Origin: Pseudomonas sp. dw_358
Lineage (GTDB): Bacteria > Pseudomonadota > Gammaproteobacteria > Pseudomonadales > Pseudomonadaceae
Assembly (NCBI RefSeq): GCF_018449655.1
Contig: NZ_JAAVUX010000007.1
Span: 1 to 64,000, forward strand
Direction: 5' to 3'
DNA length: 64,000 nucleotides
Below are positions 18,023-25,828 of the stretch, in pieces. Position numbers and translations under genes: made by a program. How positions within the stretch are numbered: the stretch's first letter is position 1; each line of letters opens with the position of its first letter. The notes under the pieces are model-generated. The model did no database searches and was not told where the DNA came from. It saw nothing but the letters and a program-made list of their open reading frames with translations.

Positions 18023-18529
18023 TTATTCATCTACACGCAATGCTCGGATATAATTTTGGCAAGCGCCAAGAGCGATCACTGCCCTGTCGCCATCATCTGT
18101 GATCCTGACAATTCGTCCAGCAACCGCTCCGTCAAGTTCGCCTCTCTGGGCACCATAAACCAAGCCGCCGGCGGCGGCACCGGCGGGCACATCACCATCG
18201 CCTCCGGCAACCGGCTGGGCAAGTAAGACCGACAACCGCAAATCAGCAGTAGCAATCCGATCCCGAAGACGTTTTTGCTTCTCTTGAACATGGCTCAACT
18301 CCAAATAATGACTTTCATCCGCACGGCTCAACCGCTCTTGCAGCACCAGGTACTCCTCCTGCAGCCGCCGCGACTGATCAGCCGATGCATTCCCAATCAT
18401 GCTGATATCCGCTTGATGCCCCAGTGCTTGGCGAGCCAGAAGCGCCTCATAATGATTCGACTGCCAACTCCATGCCGCTGCAGCCCCCACCGCCGCGCAG
18501 GCCAGTGCCATTACCCATGCCCCACCCAT
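18023..18529 (-). CDS. Rz-like inner-membrane spanin
   Basis: 168 residues: an N-terminal membrane helix (VMALACAAVGAAAAWSW), then a long polar, charged, probably coiled-coil periplasmic part. It lies directly after the endolysin gene (TGATG overlap), as in the R/Rz cassette and the lysB position of R-pyocins. It would bridge to the outer membrane through the lipoprotein encoded inside it in another frame, completing lysis after the endolysin acts. Confidence 0.85.
   Translation of the reverse strand: MGGAWVMALACAAVGAAAAWSWQSNHYEALLARQALGHQADISMIGNASADQSRRLQEEYLVLQERLSRADESHYLELSHVQEKQKRLRDRIATADLRLSVLLAQPVAGGDGDVPAGAAAGGLVYGAQRGELDGAVAGRIVRITDDGDRAVIALGACQNYIRALRVDE
18076..18291 (-). CDS. 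Rz1-like outer-membrane spanin lipoprotein, nested
   Basis: 71 residues lying wholly inside the Rz-like gene in another frame. The short signal sequence ends in a lipobox (LLLLICGC, Cys about 20), followed by a proline-containing tail (PPVPPPA). This nested lipoprotein arrangement is the classic Rz/Rz1 pair. It is the outer-membrane half of the spanin. Confidence 0.8.
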   Translation of the reverse strand: MFKRSKNVFGIGLLLLICGCRSYLPSRLPEAMVMCPPVPPPAAWFMVPREANLTERLLDELSGSQMMATGQ

Positions 18530-19038
18530 CACACCAGCACCCCGCCAGCCGCAAGATACTGGGCAACCAAGAGCTCAATCCGATGCTCACGCTGCCCATA
18601 CCCCGCCCCCGGCAAACTCGCCCAAATATTCCGGCACTTGTGCACCGCCAGTTCAAAGCGCCCTGCCAGGACATCCGGTAGCGCCCGGCACTCACGAACA
18701 TGCTGAATAGCCAACCTGTCCTGACTCAGCGGCCCAAAGTTCGGCAACCGCAGCAACGCCCGATAATGCGGCCAGTCTTTCAGCATCTGCTGATACCGCC
18801 CCGCCGCATTGGAAGTGAGGCCGCTGCGATTGATCCGCTTCGACTGCCGCCCGCCCTCGAACGGATGCGTTCGATAGTCGCTGAAGACCTCCCAGGTCTT
18901 GTCGACGCCGGTGACGATGACGTCATAACCATCGTTGAGGGTGGCCGGCGAGGTGCTGGTGCCTTCACTCCAGGCCAGCATGTCCAGAAAGGCAGGCACA
19001 CAGGGGCCGCCGACGTGTTCTTCGGTGATGTAAGGCAT
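18529..19038 (-). CDS. Lambda R-like endolysin (lytic transglycosylase)
   Basis: 169 residues closely like phage lambda R: AFLDMLAWSEGT (catalytic Glu in SEGT), NDGYDVIVTG, SNAAGRYQQML and CRNIWASLPGAGYGQREH. It would cleave the glycan strands of peptidoglycan without hydrolysis. No signal peptide or SAR segment is visible, so it needs a holin, but no holin gene is present in the element. In R-pyocins the lysin lies after gpD, as here. Confidence 0.92.
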   Translation of the reverse strand: MPYITEEHVGGPCVPAFLDMLAWSEGTSTSPATLNDGYDVIVTGVDKTWEVFSDYRTHPFEGGRQSKRINRSGLTSNAAGRYQQMLKDWPHYRALLRLPNFGPLSQDRLAIQHVRECRALPDVLAGRFELAVHKCRNIWASLPGAGYGQREHRIELLVAQYLAAGGVLV

Positions 19039-19070
19039 GAGGATTATTCCGAGGTAGCGAAATATTGGAG

Positions 19071-20111
19071 TCAGAGCTCCAGCACTTGTGTAGGTGCTTT
19101 GGCTTTAATACGACCGGCAGTCTTGGCCTTGCCGGTCTTGCCTGCGTTGCACTCGACGGTGGTGGTCCAACCTGCAGCCGTGAAAGTCTGTTCGGCCAGG
19201 TCCACCAGGTACTCGCCATCCAGCTCGGGCTTGAAGCCCTGCGCATAAATGAGGCGTTCGGCGAACAGGTCCGTGCGCCCCGGCATGTCTAGGCGTACGG
19301 CTGCAGTGGATCGATTGAAAGCGGCGAGCCGGGCTTTGGCGGCTTGCTCTGCGGCGGATCGATCTGGATGCAGGTGTCGGTCGGTGTGTACCGGGGGCAG
19401 GCCATTGGGTGCGCCTTCGTTCTCCAGATCCAACACCACCAGTTGGCCGGTCTTGGGATCTTGATAACGAGTGCGCACCGCTTTATGAGTCGTCCGATCG
19501 CCAAGGCGGAACTGCCAGCGGCTGACGTCTCGGCGCTGGAGGGTCACCACACCCAGGGGCCGACCGCTGGCGCTCTGCCCGCCTTGTCTTGGCATGACCA
19601 GGAGCTTGCCGTCAGCGAGTTTGGCGGTGCAGTCGTGCTCGCGAGCCAAGCGGGTGATAAAGCTGAAGTCTGACTCGCCAAGTTGGTCGGCCCGCGGTAT
19701 CAAGGTGGTCACCGGGCAGACGGCCTGCCAAGTGTTGCGGGCCGCAACACGGGTGACGATGTCGGCCAGTGCCACATTTTCCCAGCTGCCACTGCGAGTG
19801 GTTTTACCCGACCCACGCAGGTCAGCGGCCTTGCCACGAATGACCAGGGTGTCCGGGGGGCCGGATAATTCGATTTCATCGACGGTATAACGACCCAGCC
19901 GTGCCAGGGCGCTGCCGGCGTAGCCCAGATGAACCTCGATCACCGCGCCCCGACTGGGGAGGCTGATGGCCCCTTCGCGGTCGTCGAGGCGCAGCTCGAA
20001 CTCGTCCGCTTCCAGCCCCGGGCGGTCGCGGGTACGCAGTAACAGCAGCCGGTCGTTGATCAACGCGGTGATGTCGGCGCCATCGGCGACGAGGCGAAAT
20101 TGCGGTTGCAT
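19071..20111 (-). CDS. Phage tail protein D (baseplate hub, P2 gpD-like)
   Basis: 346 residues. FRLVADGADITALINDRLLLLRTRDRPGLEADEFELRLDDRE is the standard N-terminus of P2-type late protein D, and SDFSFITRLAREHDCTAKLADGKLLVMP is in the middle. This family forms the hub under the tail tube. It is 12 bases after gpX, in the P2/R-pyocin order U-X-D. It looks intact. Confidence 0.92.
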   Translation of the reverse strand: MQPQFRLVADGADITALINDRLLLLRTRDRPGLEADEFELRLDDREGAISLPSRGAVIEVHLGYAGSALARLGRYTVDEIELSGPPDTLVIRGKAADLRGSGKTTRSGSWENVALADIVTRVAARNTWQAVCPVTTLIPRADQLGESDFSFITRLAREHDCTAKLADGKLLVMPRQGGQSASGRPLGVVTLQRRDVSRWQFRLGDRTTHKAVRTRYQDPKTGQLVVLDLENEGAPNGLPPVHTDRHLHPDRSAAEQAAKARLAAFNRSTAAVRLDMPGRTDLFAERLIYAQGFKPELDGEYLVDLAEQTFTAAGWTTTVECNAGKTGKAKTAGRIKAKAPTQVLEL

Positions 20112-20123
20112 GGTTCACCTCGT

Positions 20124-20330
20124 TCAGTTCCACAGGACGATGGCGTCATCAGCCGGTGACGGTATGTCCGGAAGGATGATCAGCAGGCCGGCGCGCAGAG
20201 GCTGGGGCTCGTCGGCCAGGCCTTGATTGGTGGCGAGGACCGCTTCCACAGTGCCTCTAAGGTGTCCGTAGAAGTGTTGGCAAAGGGTGTCGAGGTAGTC
20301 CCCGTCAGCGGTTCTGCAGGTCGTCGCCAT
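20124..20330 (-). CDS. Phage tail protein X (P2 gpX-like)
   Basis: 68 residues starting MATTCRTADGDYLDTLCQHFYGH, a LysM-like fold typical of P2 gpX, which acts at the tail tip. It overlaps the end of the gpU gene by 26 bases and lies just before gpD, the conserved order. The start at 20330 gives the family's usual N-terminus. Confidence 0.88.
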   Translation of the reverse strand: MATTCRTADGDYLDTLCQHFYGHLRGTVEAVLATNQGLADEPQPLRAGLLIILPDIPSPADDAIVLWN

Positions 20331-21150
20331 AGCGGACAAACTCCAAGGTAAATGACTGTTTGCGCGGCAGCGCGCCCTGCAGCAGCGCGCTTTGTTCCTC
20401 GTCAATGCGGGTCAGGCACCAGGTGCCGAGGACCTGGCCGTAGCCGGTGGTGAGATCAAAGGGTTTAAGGGCCGCGCCGATGCTGCGCAGGGTGTCGAGC
20501 TGCTGCAAGCCGCCCTTGAAGCCGGGGTAGATGGCACCTCTGAGGGTGATCTTGTCATCGCCCTGCCCCACGGCTTGCTGTGCCGGGCGGCGGGTCAGGC
20601 GTTCCTGCAGGGCCCAGCGAAAGTCGGTCTGACGGCGCAGCTCGTTGAACGCAGCGGTGTCGAGGTTGAAGTAATAGGGTTGGGCGTCTGACGGGTGTGG
20701 ATGGAGAATCAGCAGGTGTGCATAGGGCATGACTGCTTCGCTGGCTGGGGTACTGTCAGGGGCGAAAGCCGATGTAGGGATGATGCTGGCCAGCAGGGGA
20801 TCAACCCTGCCGGCCATTTGGTTGACAGCCGCGCCCGCTCTGCCGACCTGCTCACGCAGGGTCTGCAGACGCTCGTCGATCTGAGAAACAGCACGAGCGG
20901 CCTGGCCGTAAGTATTGGCCACGGTGCCGACTTTGGTCTGTGCGGCATTGATGGCGCGCAGGGTGCGCTGCAGCTTTTCGCCTGCGCCTGCAGGCAGGCC
21001 GGGCAAGCCTTCGAGGGAAGAGGCGGCACCCGTCAGGTCGCCAATGGCACCATTCAGAGGGCCAAGCAAGTCATCGAGGTTGCGACGGCCCGATTCGCCG
21101 GCACTGACCAATGCACTCAGGGCCGCCTGCAGTTGGGCGGTGTAGGTCAT
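20305..21150 (-). CDS. Phage tail protein U (gpU-like), long form
   Basis: 281 residues. The C-terminal half from about residue 140 (MPYAHLLILHPHPSDAQPYYFNLD...FTLEFVRYGDD) is P2 gpU-like, the tail terminator. The first about 135 residues (MTYTAQLQAALSALV...) are helical and seem to be an extra N-terminal domain seen in some Pseudomonas phages. The ATG at 21150 has GGAGAG upstream and is preferred over the longer frame. Confidence 0.85.
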   Translation of the reverse strand: MTYTAQLQAALSALVSAGESGRRNLDDLLGPLNGAIGDLTGAASSLEGLPGLPAGAGEKLQRTLRAINAAQTKVGTVANTYGQAARAVSQIDERLQTLREQVGRAGAAVNQMAGRVDPLLASIIPTSAFAPDSTPASEAVMPYAHLLILHPHPSDAQPYYFNLDTAAFNELRRQTDFRWALQERLTRRPAQQAVGQGDDKITLRGAIYPGFKGGLQQLDTLRSIGAALKPFDLTTGYGQVLGTWCLTRIDEEQSALLQGALPRKQSFTLEFVRYGDDLQNR

Positions 21151-21160
21151 GGGCTCTCCG

Positions 21161-22037
21161 TTACTCCAGGTGCGGAGCGTCATAAAGGTTACTGTCAGCC
21201 GCTTGCCGAGCGAACTCAGTCCAGAGGCGGCGCAGCGCGGGTTCCATTTCCTGGACCAGACGCTGGGGATCTTTGACGTCGCCATGGATGGTGATGGGCA
21301 TCACCGGTGCAAAGGTGAACGTGGGTGCGGCGGTGGCCGGTGTGACCAGCGGTGTACTGTTGGCTGGCGACTTTTCGAACGACTTGGCCATCGACCAGGT
21401 CCGCGATCAGCGGGGCGTAGTCCACCGACTCCTGCCACTCGATACCCTTCTCGATCAATGCGCCCACCGCGCGGGCCAGGGCCTGTTGGCCCATGCCTTT
21501 GGCTTGGGCTACCCGGCTGATACGGTCGGCCATCTCCTGTTCGGCACTTTCACCGGCTGTGTGGGCCCAGAGCGCCATTTGCCGGATCAGTGCCTGATAG
21601 TCGCCCGAGATTTTGGTGGGGATCGCCAGTGCCGCGGTGCCGGCCGCCGCGACGCCGAGGCTGGTACGCAGGCCTTCGCGGCCCGCACTGATCTGGGCAG
21701 AGCCTGCGGCGTTCAACTCGGCGCTGCGGGCGGTCTGGCCGAGCGTCTGGTAAGACTGGGACAGGTTCGCGACTTCGACGCCTTGCCTGCGCAGAGAATC
21801 CAGGTTGCGATCAAGCTGGCGCAGGAGCGTCCCGGCGCTGGCCTCGCCGGATTCGTGGGCTCGTTTCCATTCCTCACGCAAGCGCATGGTGTCGCCGATA
21901 GTGGTCTGCAGGACGCGAGCCTTGGCGCCCTTGGACGCCATCTGCTGCATGCGCCGCTCGACGTCCTTGAAGGCGACGCCGACGGTGGGGCTGACCATCC
22001 CACCGATCACCAGTCCGAGTGCTAGTTTAGTGGCCAT
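21161..22037 (-). pseudogene. Tail tape measure gene, internal deletion and frameshift
   Basis: The 5' part (from ATG 22037, MATKLALGLVIGGMVSPTVG) reads as a P2 gpT-type tape measure for about 215 codons, to YAPLIADLVDGQ. Homology then moves to another frame, which holds only the usual C-terminal end (PITIHGDVKDPQRLVQEMEPALRRLW), ending at 21161. P2 gpT is about 815 residues; this would total about 290. The loss of the middle plus the shift near 21380-21395 means no working tail-length ruler, so the tail module is defective. Confidence 0.85.
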
Positions 22038-22153
22038 GATTGGGTCCTAAGTAAAGTCCGGGGAATCCCAAGCAGATTTTTCACCCTTGGCACTCCTACA
22101 GCCGAACGATGATATGCTTGCTCGCGTATTTTTTTGTTAGTACGATTAAACCC

Positions 22154-22429
22154 ATGATCATTTACGACGAAAACAAGCGCCAATCCAATATCGTCAAGCA
22201 TGGTCTGGATTTGGCGAAAGCCACACTGGTATACGACGCGCCGGACAAAATCACATTCCGCACGCATCGCCAAGGCGAGGATCGATTCATGGATGTGGCT
22301 ATGGTCGACATCATGGGCATGATTCTCGTACTCGTGTACGTAGAGCGCGGCCCCGACATACGTGCCATCTCGATGCGTCGTGCATCTAAACTGGAGAGAA
22401 AGCTCTATGAAGACCGAGGATCTGAGTGA
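22154..22429 (+). CDS. brnT: BrnT-family ribonuclease toxin
   Basis: 91 residues: IIYDENKRQSNIVKHGLDLAKA, later RFMDVAMVDIMGMILVLVYVERG and IRAISMRRASKLERKLYED are the BrnT pattern, a RelE-fold RNase. It is the first gene of a two-gene unit and overlaps the brnA start by 23 bases. It lies on the strand opposite to the tail genes, between gpE' and the broken tape measure, so it was inserted there. The ATG at 22154 begins the family's usual N-terminus. Confidence 0.9.
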   Translation: MIIYDENKRQSNIVKHGLDLAKATLVYDAPDKITFRTHRQGEDRFMDVAMVDIMGMILVLVYVERGPDIRAISMRRASKLERKLYEDRGSE

Positions 22430-22721
22430 CTGGGATCGGGTCAAACGTGAGGCCGCAGCTGATGCGCCCATCGCGCATGACGACGATGACCTTTACGACC
22501 CCAACGACGAACAAGCTGTTGCCGCATTCTTCGCACAAGCTACGGTTGTTCGCCGCCGTGGCGAGCGCGGCCCTCAAAAGGCACCCGTGAAGTCGCGTGT
22601 CACTTTGCGCCTCTCCCCCGAGGTCGTGGACTACTTCAAGGCGAGCGGAAGCGGCTGGCAGACCCGGCTGGACCAAGCGCTCAAGGAGTACGTGGTTGAG
22701 CACCCGCGGCCGATCGGCTAA
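22407..22721 (+). CDS. brnA: BrnA-family antitoxin
   Basis: 104 residues. The N-terminal DLSDWDRVKREA and the C-terminal ribbon-helix-helix (KSRVTLRLSPEVVDYFKASGSGWQTRLDQALKEYV) match BrnA, which binds BrnT and represses the operon. Its start is within brnT. Its stop overlaps the last codon of the opposite-strand gpE' frame. Confidence 0.9.
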   Translation: MKTEDLSDWDRVKREAAADAPIAHDDDDLYDPNDEQAVAAFFAQATVVRRRGERGPQKAPVKSRVTLRLSPEVVDYFKASGSGWQTRLDQALKEYVVEHPRPIG

Positions 22722-22843
22722 TCCGTCAGCCACCAAACCATCTCGTCATACGGCATCGAATCGATATCGCTCGCCGAGAAGTTGAATTCCGTGGCCAGCC
22801 GCTTAGCCAGCAACTTTTGCAACGGCAGGCCAAAGTTCATCAT
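22718..22843 (-). CDS. Tail assembly protein E' (small overlapping frame)
   Basis: 41 residues (start MMNFGLPLQKLLAKRLATEF, with MPYDEMVWWLTD at the end), a pattern typical of the E' part of the P2 E/E' tail chaperone. It overlaps the end of gpE by about 41 bases in the +1 (equivalently -2) frame. In P2 the E+E' fusion arises by programmed frameshifting; here either a shift or restart at the ATG pair could produce it. Confidence 0.75.
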   Translation of the reverse strand: MMNFGLPLQKLLAKRLATEFNFSASDIDSMPYDEMVWWLTD

Positions 22844-23150
22844 CCTGCACCAGGCAAAAGTAGGCGGCCTGCAGACGGTGGTAATCCGTCAGCGTGAGCC
22901 CCTCCAGTTCCCTTTGTGCGGCCTGGGCCATGCTGGCGAACAAGGCCAGCTCGTGGGCTTCGTCATTGCCCTGGGCGATAGCAGACGCGGCCCGCACGTC
23001 TCGCACAGTGGGCGCGCGCAGGGTCAGGCGGTCAGTGCTGACGTCGGCGATTTTGATAGGCGTGGCCAGGGTGACTACGGCGCCCTGCTCGCCCAGTTGC
23101 AGCCAGCTGGGCAGTCGGGTCTTGTCGATCGGTTTGTCTTTGAGGTTCAT
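22803..23150 (-). CDS. Tail assembly chaperone E (P2 gpE-like)
   Basis: 115 residues: VVTLATPIKIADVSTDRLTLRAPTVRDVR and ELALFASMAQAAQRELEGLTLTDYHRLQAAY are typical of P2-type gpE, the assembly chaperone for the tape measure. It starts 2 bases after the tube gene and is followed by the overlapping E' frame. In P2 and R-pyocins the tape-measure gene follows directly; here the BrnT/BrnA pair lies between. Confidence 0.85.
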   Translation of the reverse strand: MNLKDKPIDKTRLPSWLQLGEQGAVVTLATPIKIADVSTDRLTLRAPTVRDVRAASAIAQGNDEAHELALFASMAQAAQRELEGLTLTDYHRLQAAYFCLVQDDELWPAVAKVAG

Positions 23151-23152
23151 GC

Positions 23153-23656
23153 TTACATCCCCAGTGCATTGCGCATGTCGGCCAGCTGGTCGACGCCATC
23201 GATGACGCGTACAGCGGCCACCATGTCGATCTCGTAGATCAGCCGTCCTGCGACTTCGAGTTTGTAGTAGTGCACGGCCATCGCGTGCTTGATCTCGGCC
23301 TTGTCGCCAGGCTTCCAGTCACCGGGATCGACTTCCTTGAGCATGCCGCGCAGGGTGGCAATCACCGCGGTGGTCTGGCCCTTGAGGCCTACGAACGAAC
23401 CACGAAACACCGCGTTGCAGGCAGTCTGGTCGGCCAGACCGAAGAAACGCAGCGCCTCGCGCCGTACGCCGTAGGTCACGAAGCCGGCTTCCATTTTGTC
23501 CAGACCCACGTCCATCTCAATGGCGCCTGCCATGCCGCCGCCGCGATACTCCTCGGTCTTGAGCGAAATCTTGGGCAGCGTCAGGCTTGGGACGTCGCCG
23601 GAGAAGCTGACACCATCGACAAACAGGTTAGTGTTGCTCAGGATTTGCGGAATCAT
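23153..23656 (-). CDS. Tail tube protein (P2 FII-like)
   Basis: 167 residues: MIPQILSNTNLFVDGVSFSGDVPSLTLPKI at the start, then MEAGFVTYGVRREALRFFGL. This is the P2 FII/R-pyocin major tail tube family that forms the inner tube of contractile tails. It follows the sheath gene with 11 bases between. Looks intact. Confidence 0.93.
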   Translation of the reverse strand: MIPQILSNTNLFVDGVSFSGDVPSLTLPKISLKTEEYRGGGMAGAIEMDVGLDKMEAGFVTYGVRREALRFFGLADQTACNAVFRGSFVGLKGQTTAVIATLRGMLKEVDPGDWKPGDKAEIKHAMAVHYYKLEVAGRLIYEIDMVAAVRVIDGVDQLADMRNALGM

Positions 23657-23667
23657 TCAGGGCCTCC

Positions 23668-24828
23668 TCAGGCGGTTTCCAGGACTTCGGTCAGCCACTG
23701 ATCGGTGACTTCCACGCGGAAGGTCGGGTTCTCAGCTGGTGGGACGTCGGTGAAGCGGATGTTCCAGTACACCTTGCCCTGGCCGAGCTGGCTGGCGGTG
23801 TTGAGTGCAGGGTCGGCGAACACTTCGAAGTTGATGACGGCGCCCTGGTTCTTCAGGTCGCGCATGAACGCTTGCAGGCCTTCGGTGACGTCCTTGACGT
23901 AGGTCTTGGTGATGGAGCGGTCCACCGCCCATTTATGCCCGGCAAGGATCGCGTCCATGACGATGTCCACCGTGCGTACCCGAGTGACGAATGCCCATTT
24001 CGAATCGCTGGACAGCGTGCGATTACCCCAGAGGCGGAAGCCGTCGTCGCGGATGATGGTGGTGATGTTGGCGTTGTTGAGCAGGTTGGCGCGGCAGGTT
24101 TCATCGCCGTCGAGAAACTCGATCGGTCGGGAGGTGCCGGTGATGCCGACGAACTCCTTGTTCGATGGCGAGGCCCAGAAGCCGTACTCGCTGTCGGTGT
24201 AGGCGAACAGGCCGGCGGCCCAGGCCGAAGCCGGGGCGTTGACGGTGGTGCTGGTTTCGGTGTCCCAGTACTGGACGCCTGGGTCGACCATGTAAAGGCG
24301 CTTGCTGCCGAAGTTTTCGGCATGGGCCAGCACTGCGGCGTCCGTGGTGTTAGGCCCGTCGATAATGGCGATGGCGCGTAGTTTGGTCCCCAGCGCATCC
24401 ATCGCCGTGGCCACAGCCTGGGTGGCGGAGTGAGCAGGTGCCACCAGCAAGCGGGGCTGCGCGTTGAATTTGCTCTTGCCGTCCAGCAGCGCCTGGAGGC
24501 CTGTACGCTGGCCCGTTACCAGAACACCGCCAATGATCGCCGACGTCTGCTGCGCAGGGTCTTCGAGCTCCGTCACGCCGCACGCCACGATGACAGCCTT
24601 GGCCCGCGCAAAAATGGCTTTCGCCGCACGAGTGATGGCTGATGCCTCGCCAAATGCCGCGACGGCCTCGCGCTCACTGGTCAACAGCACCAGTTCGTTG
24701 GGTTTGGCGGTGGTAGTGAGGCTAGGCAAGAAGGTGTCACAGAGGCCGATAACCGAGGATGAAGGTAAAGCGATGGTTCGCGTTCCGGTATCAACCAGCG
24801 CCACGGTAACGCCGTGAAAGAAACTCAT
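23668..24828 (-). CDS. Contractile tail sheath protein (P2 FI-like)
   Basis: 386 residues: SFFHGVTVALVDTGTRTIALPSSSVIGLCDTF at the start, FWASPSNKEFVGITGTSRPIEF, then WGNRTLSSDSKWAFVTRVRTVDIV are standard for P2/R-pyocin sheath proteins. The ATG at 24828 has GGAG upstream and begins at the family's N-terminus. A terminator-like hairpin lies between it and the oxygenase gene upstream, so it may have its own promoter. Confidence 0.94.
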   Translation of the reverse strand: MSFFHGVTVALVDTGTRTIALPSSSVIGLCDTFLPSLTTTAKPNELVLLTSEREAVAAFGEASAITRAAKAIFARAKAVIVACGVTELEDPAQQTSAIIGGVLVTGQRTGLQALLDGKSKFNAQPRLLVAPAHSATQAVATAMDALGTKLRAIAIIDGPNTTDAAVLAHAENFGSKRLYMVDPGVQYWDTETSTTVNAPASAWAAGLFAYTDSEYGFWASPSNKEFVGITGTSRPIEFLDGDETCRANLLNNANITTIIRDDGFRLWGNRTLSSDSKWAFVTRVRTVDIVMDAILAGHKWAVDRSITKTYVKDVTEGLQAFMRDLKNQGAVINFEVFADPALNTASQLGQGKVYWNIRFTDVPPAENPTFRVEVTDQWLTEVLETA

Positions 24829-24849
24829 AAGTATCGTTCTCCAGGAATG

Positions 24850-24875
24850 AAAAAGCCCCGGCAATGCCGAGGCTT
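24850..24875 (-). terminator. Rho-independent terminator
   Basis: On the minus strand, GCCTCGGCATTGCCGGGGC is a hairpin followed by TTTTTC. It lies downstream of the oxygenase gene and just before the sheath gene, which would separate the oxygenase from the late tail transcript. Confidence 0.7.
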
Positions 24876-24914
24876 CAGGGGTAGTACGAGTGTTCAGCGC
24901 AGCATCGCTTCTAC

Positions 24915-25733
24915 TCAGGGTTTAGGTGTGTTGACCAACCGTGTGCCGCGTCCAATCCTCAAGGCTCTGGAGACCAGGTTCCTGACCTGGTTGTCGACCA
25001 CGCCCAACATCCTCAGCCCCGGCTGCTCCGGCCTGCCGCTGAACGACGTCACATGGAAGTACTCATCACCGTGCGGAGACTGCTGCGAAAAATAGTAATT
25101 GGATACGCAGCAGCGCGGCTCAGACCCCGTGATTGCACTCACCGAGTGCCACGACGTTTTATTGGTTTCCATCACCACCAGCCGGTTGAACAAGGGCGCG
25201 ATGGCCTTGCCTTGGCTCACATCTGGATTCCATAGCTCCAGGCTCCCGCCGTGTTCATCAGCCCAGCCCGGCGACACGTAGTACAAAAGGTTCAGCCGCC
25301 GATAAAGCTTGCGAGCACCGTCGTGACTGTTATCGATATGGGGGTTGAGGAAGTCGCCCTGGCACATCATCGATAGGCCGCCGGCGTAGAGGCTGGCATC
25401 GGGTGCGATGCCCTCAATCGCGACCAGGTCGGCAATCTTTCCCACTACGGCGGGGTCCTGGAAGGCATAAGTAACCTGGCCAAGTATCGCCGAGCTCTTC
25501 GACAAATCGGTCAAGGTCTTCTTGCGCTCGCGGAACGATTGCCGTTGATGGAAGCCTTCGGCTTTGGACGGAAAAGCTTGATAGATGGAGTGTGCGAGGT
25601 GGCTGGGCAACAGGTCGTCGACCACGAAGTATCGCGTGTGGTCGCCGTTGCTGGCGGTCCACTGTTGCACAATATCGGGGGCTGCCTTTTCCAAACTGTC
25701 AGCGATCAGGCTGGCGATTGCATTGGCGGTCAT
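24915..25733 (-). CDS. 2OG-Fe(II) oxygenase (prolyl hydroxylase-like)
   Basis: 272 residues. The facial triad is visible as H132-x-D134 (NPHIDNS) and H196 (TSWHSV), with R207 (SEPR) as the likely 2-oxoglutarate ligand, in the double-stranded beta-helix pattern of prolyl-4-hydroxylase-type dioxygenases. It lies between the fibre chaperone and the sheath, a site of extra cargo in P2-like phages. What it hydroxylates is unknown; a surface sugar or protein, or the fibre, is possible. The ATG at 25733 follows AAGGA. Confidence 0.88.
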   Translation of the reverse strand: MTANAIASLIADSLEKAAPDIVQQWTASNGDHTRYFVVDDLLPSHLAHSIYQAFPSKAEGFHQRQSFRERKKTLTDLSKSSAILGQVTYAFQDPAVVGKIADLVAIEGIAPDASLYAGGLSMMCQGDFLNPHIDNSHDGARKLYRRLNLLYYVSPGWADEHGGSLELWNPDVSQGKAIAPLFNRLVVMETNKTSWHSVSAITGSEPRCCVSNYYFSQQSPHGDEYFHVTSFSGRPEQPGLRMLGVVDNQVRNLVSRALRIGRGTRLVNTPKP

Positions 25734-25828
25734 TTGGGTTCCTTGGCTGATGCCGTATGTCTTATTGGAACCCGCTAGTCTGCCGCCACAGACGCGCATC
25801 GCTAAGGGCATACATGTTTCGTAGTGTT

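Noticed and set aside
17784..18053. 89-codon AT-rich plus-strand frame
   Set aside because: No ribosome site, no motif, overlaps the spanin gene end; kept only as a remark.
18529..25733. A working R-type tailocin
   Set aside because: Tape measure and fibre are broken and the baseplate V/W/J/I genes and holin are missing.
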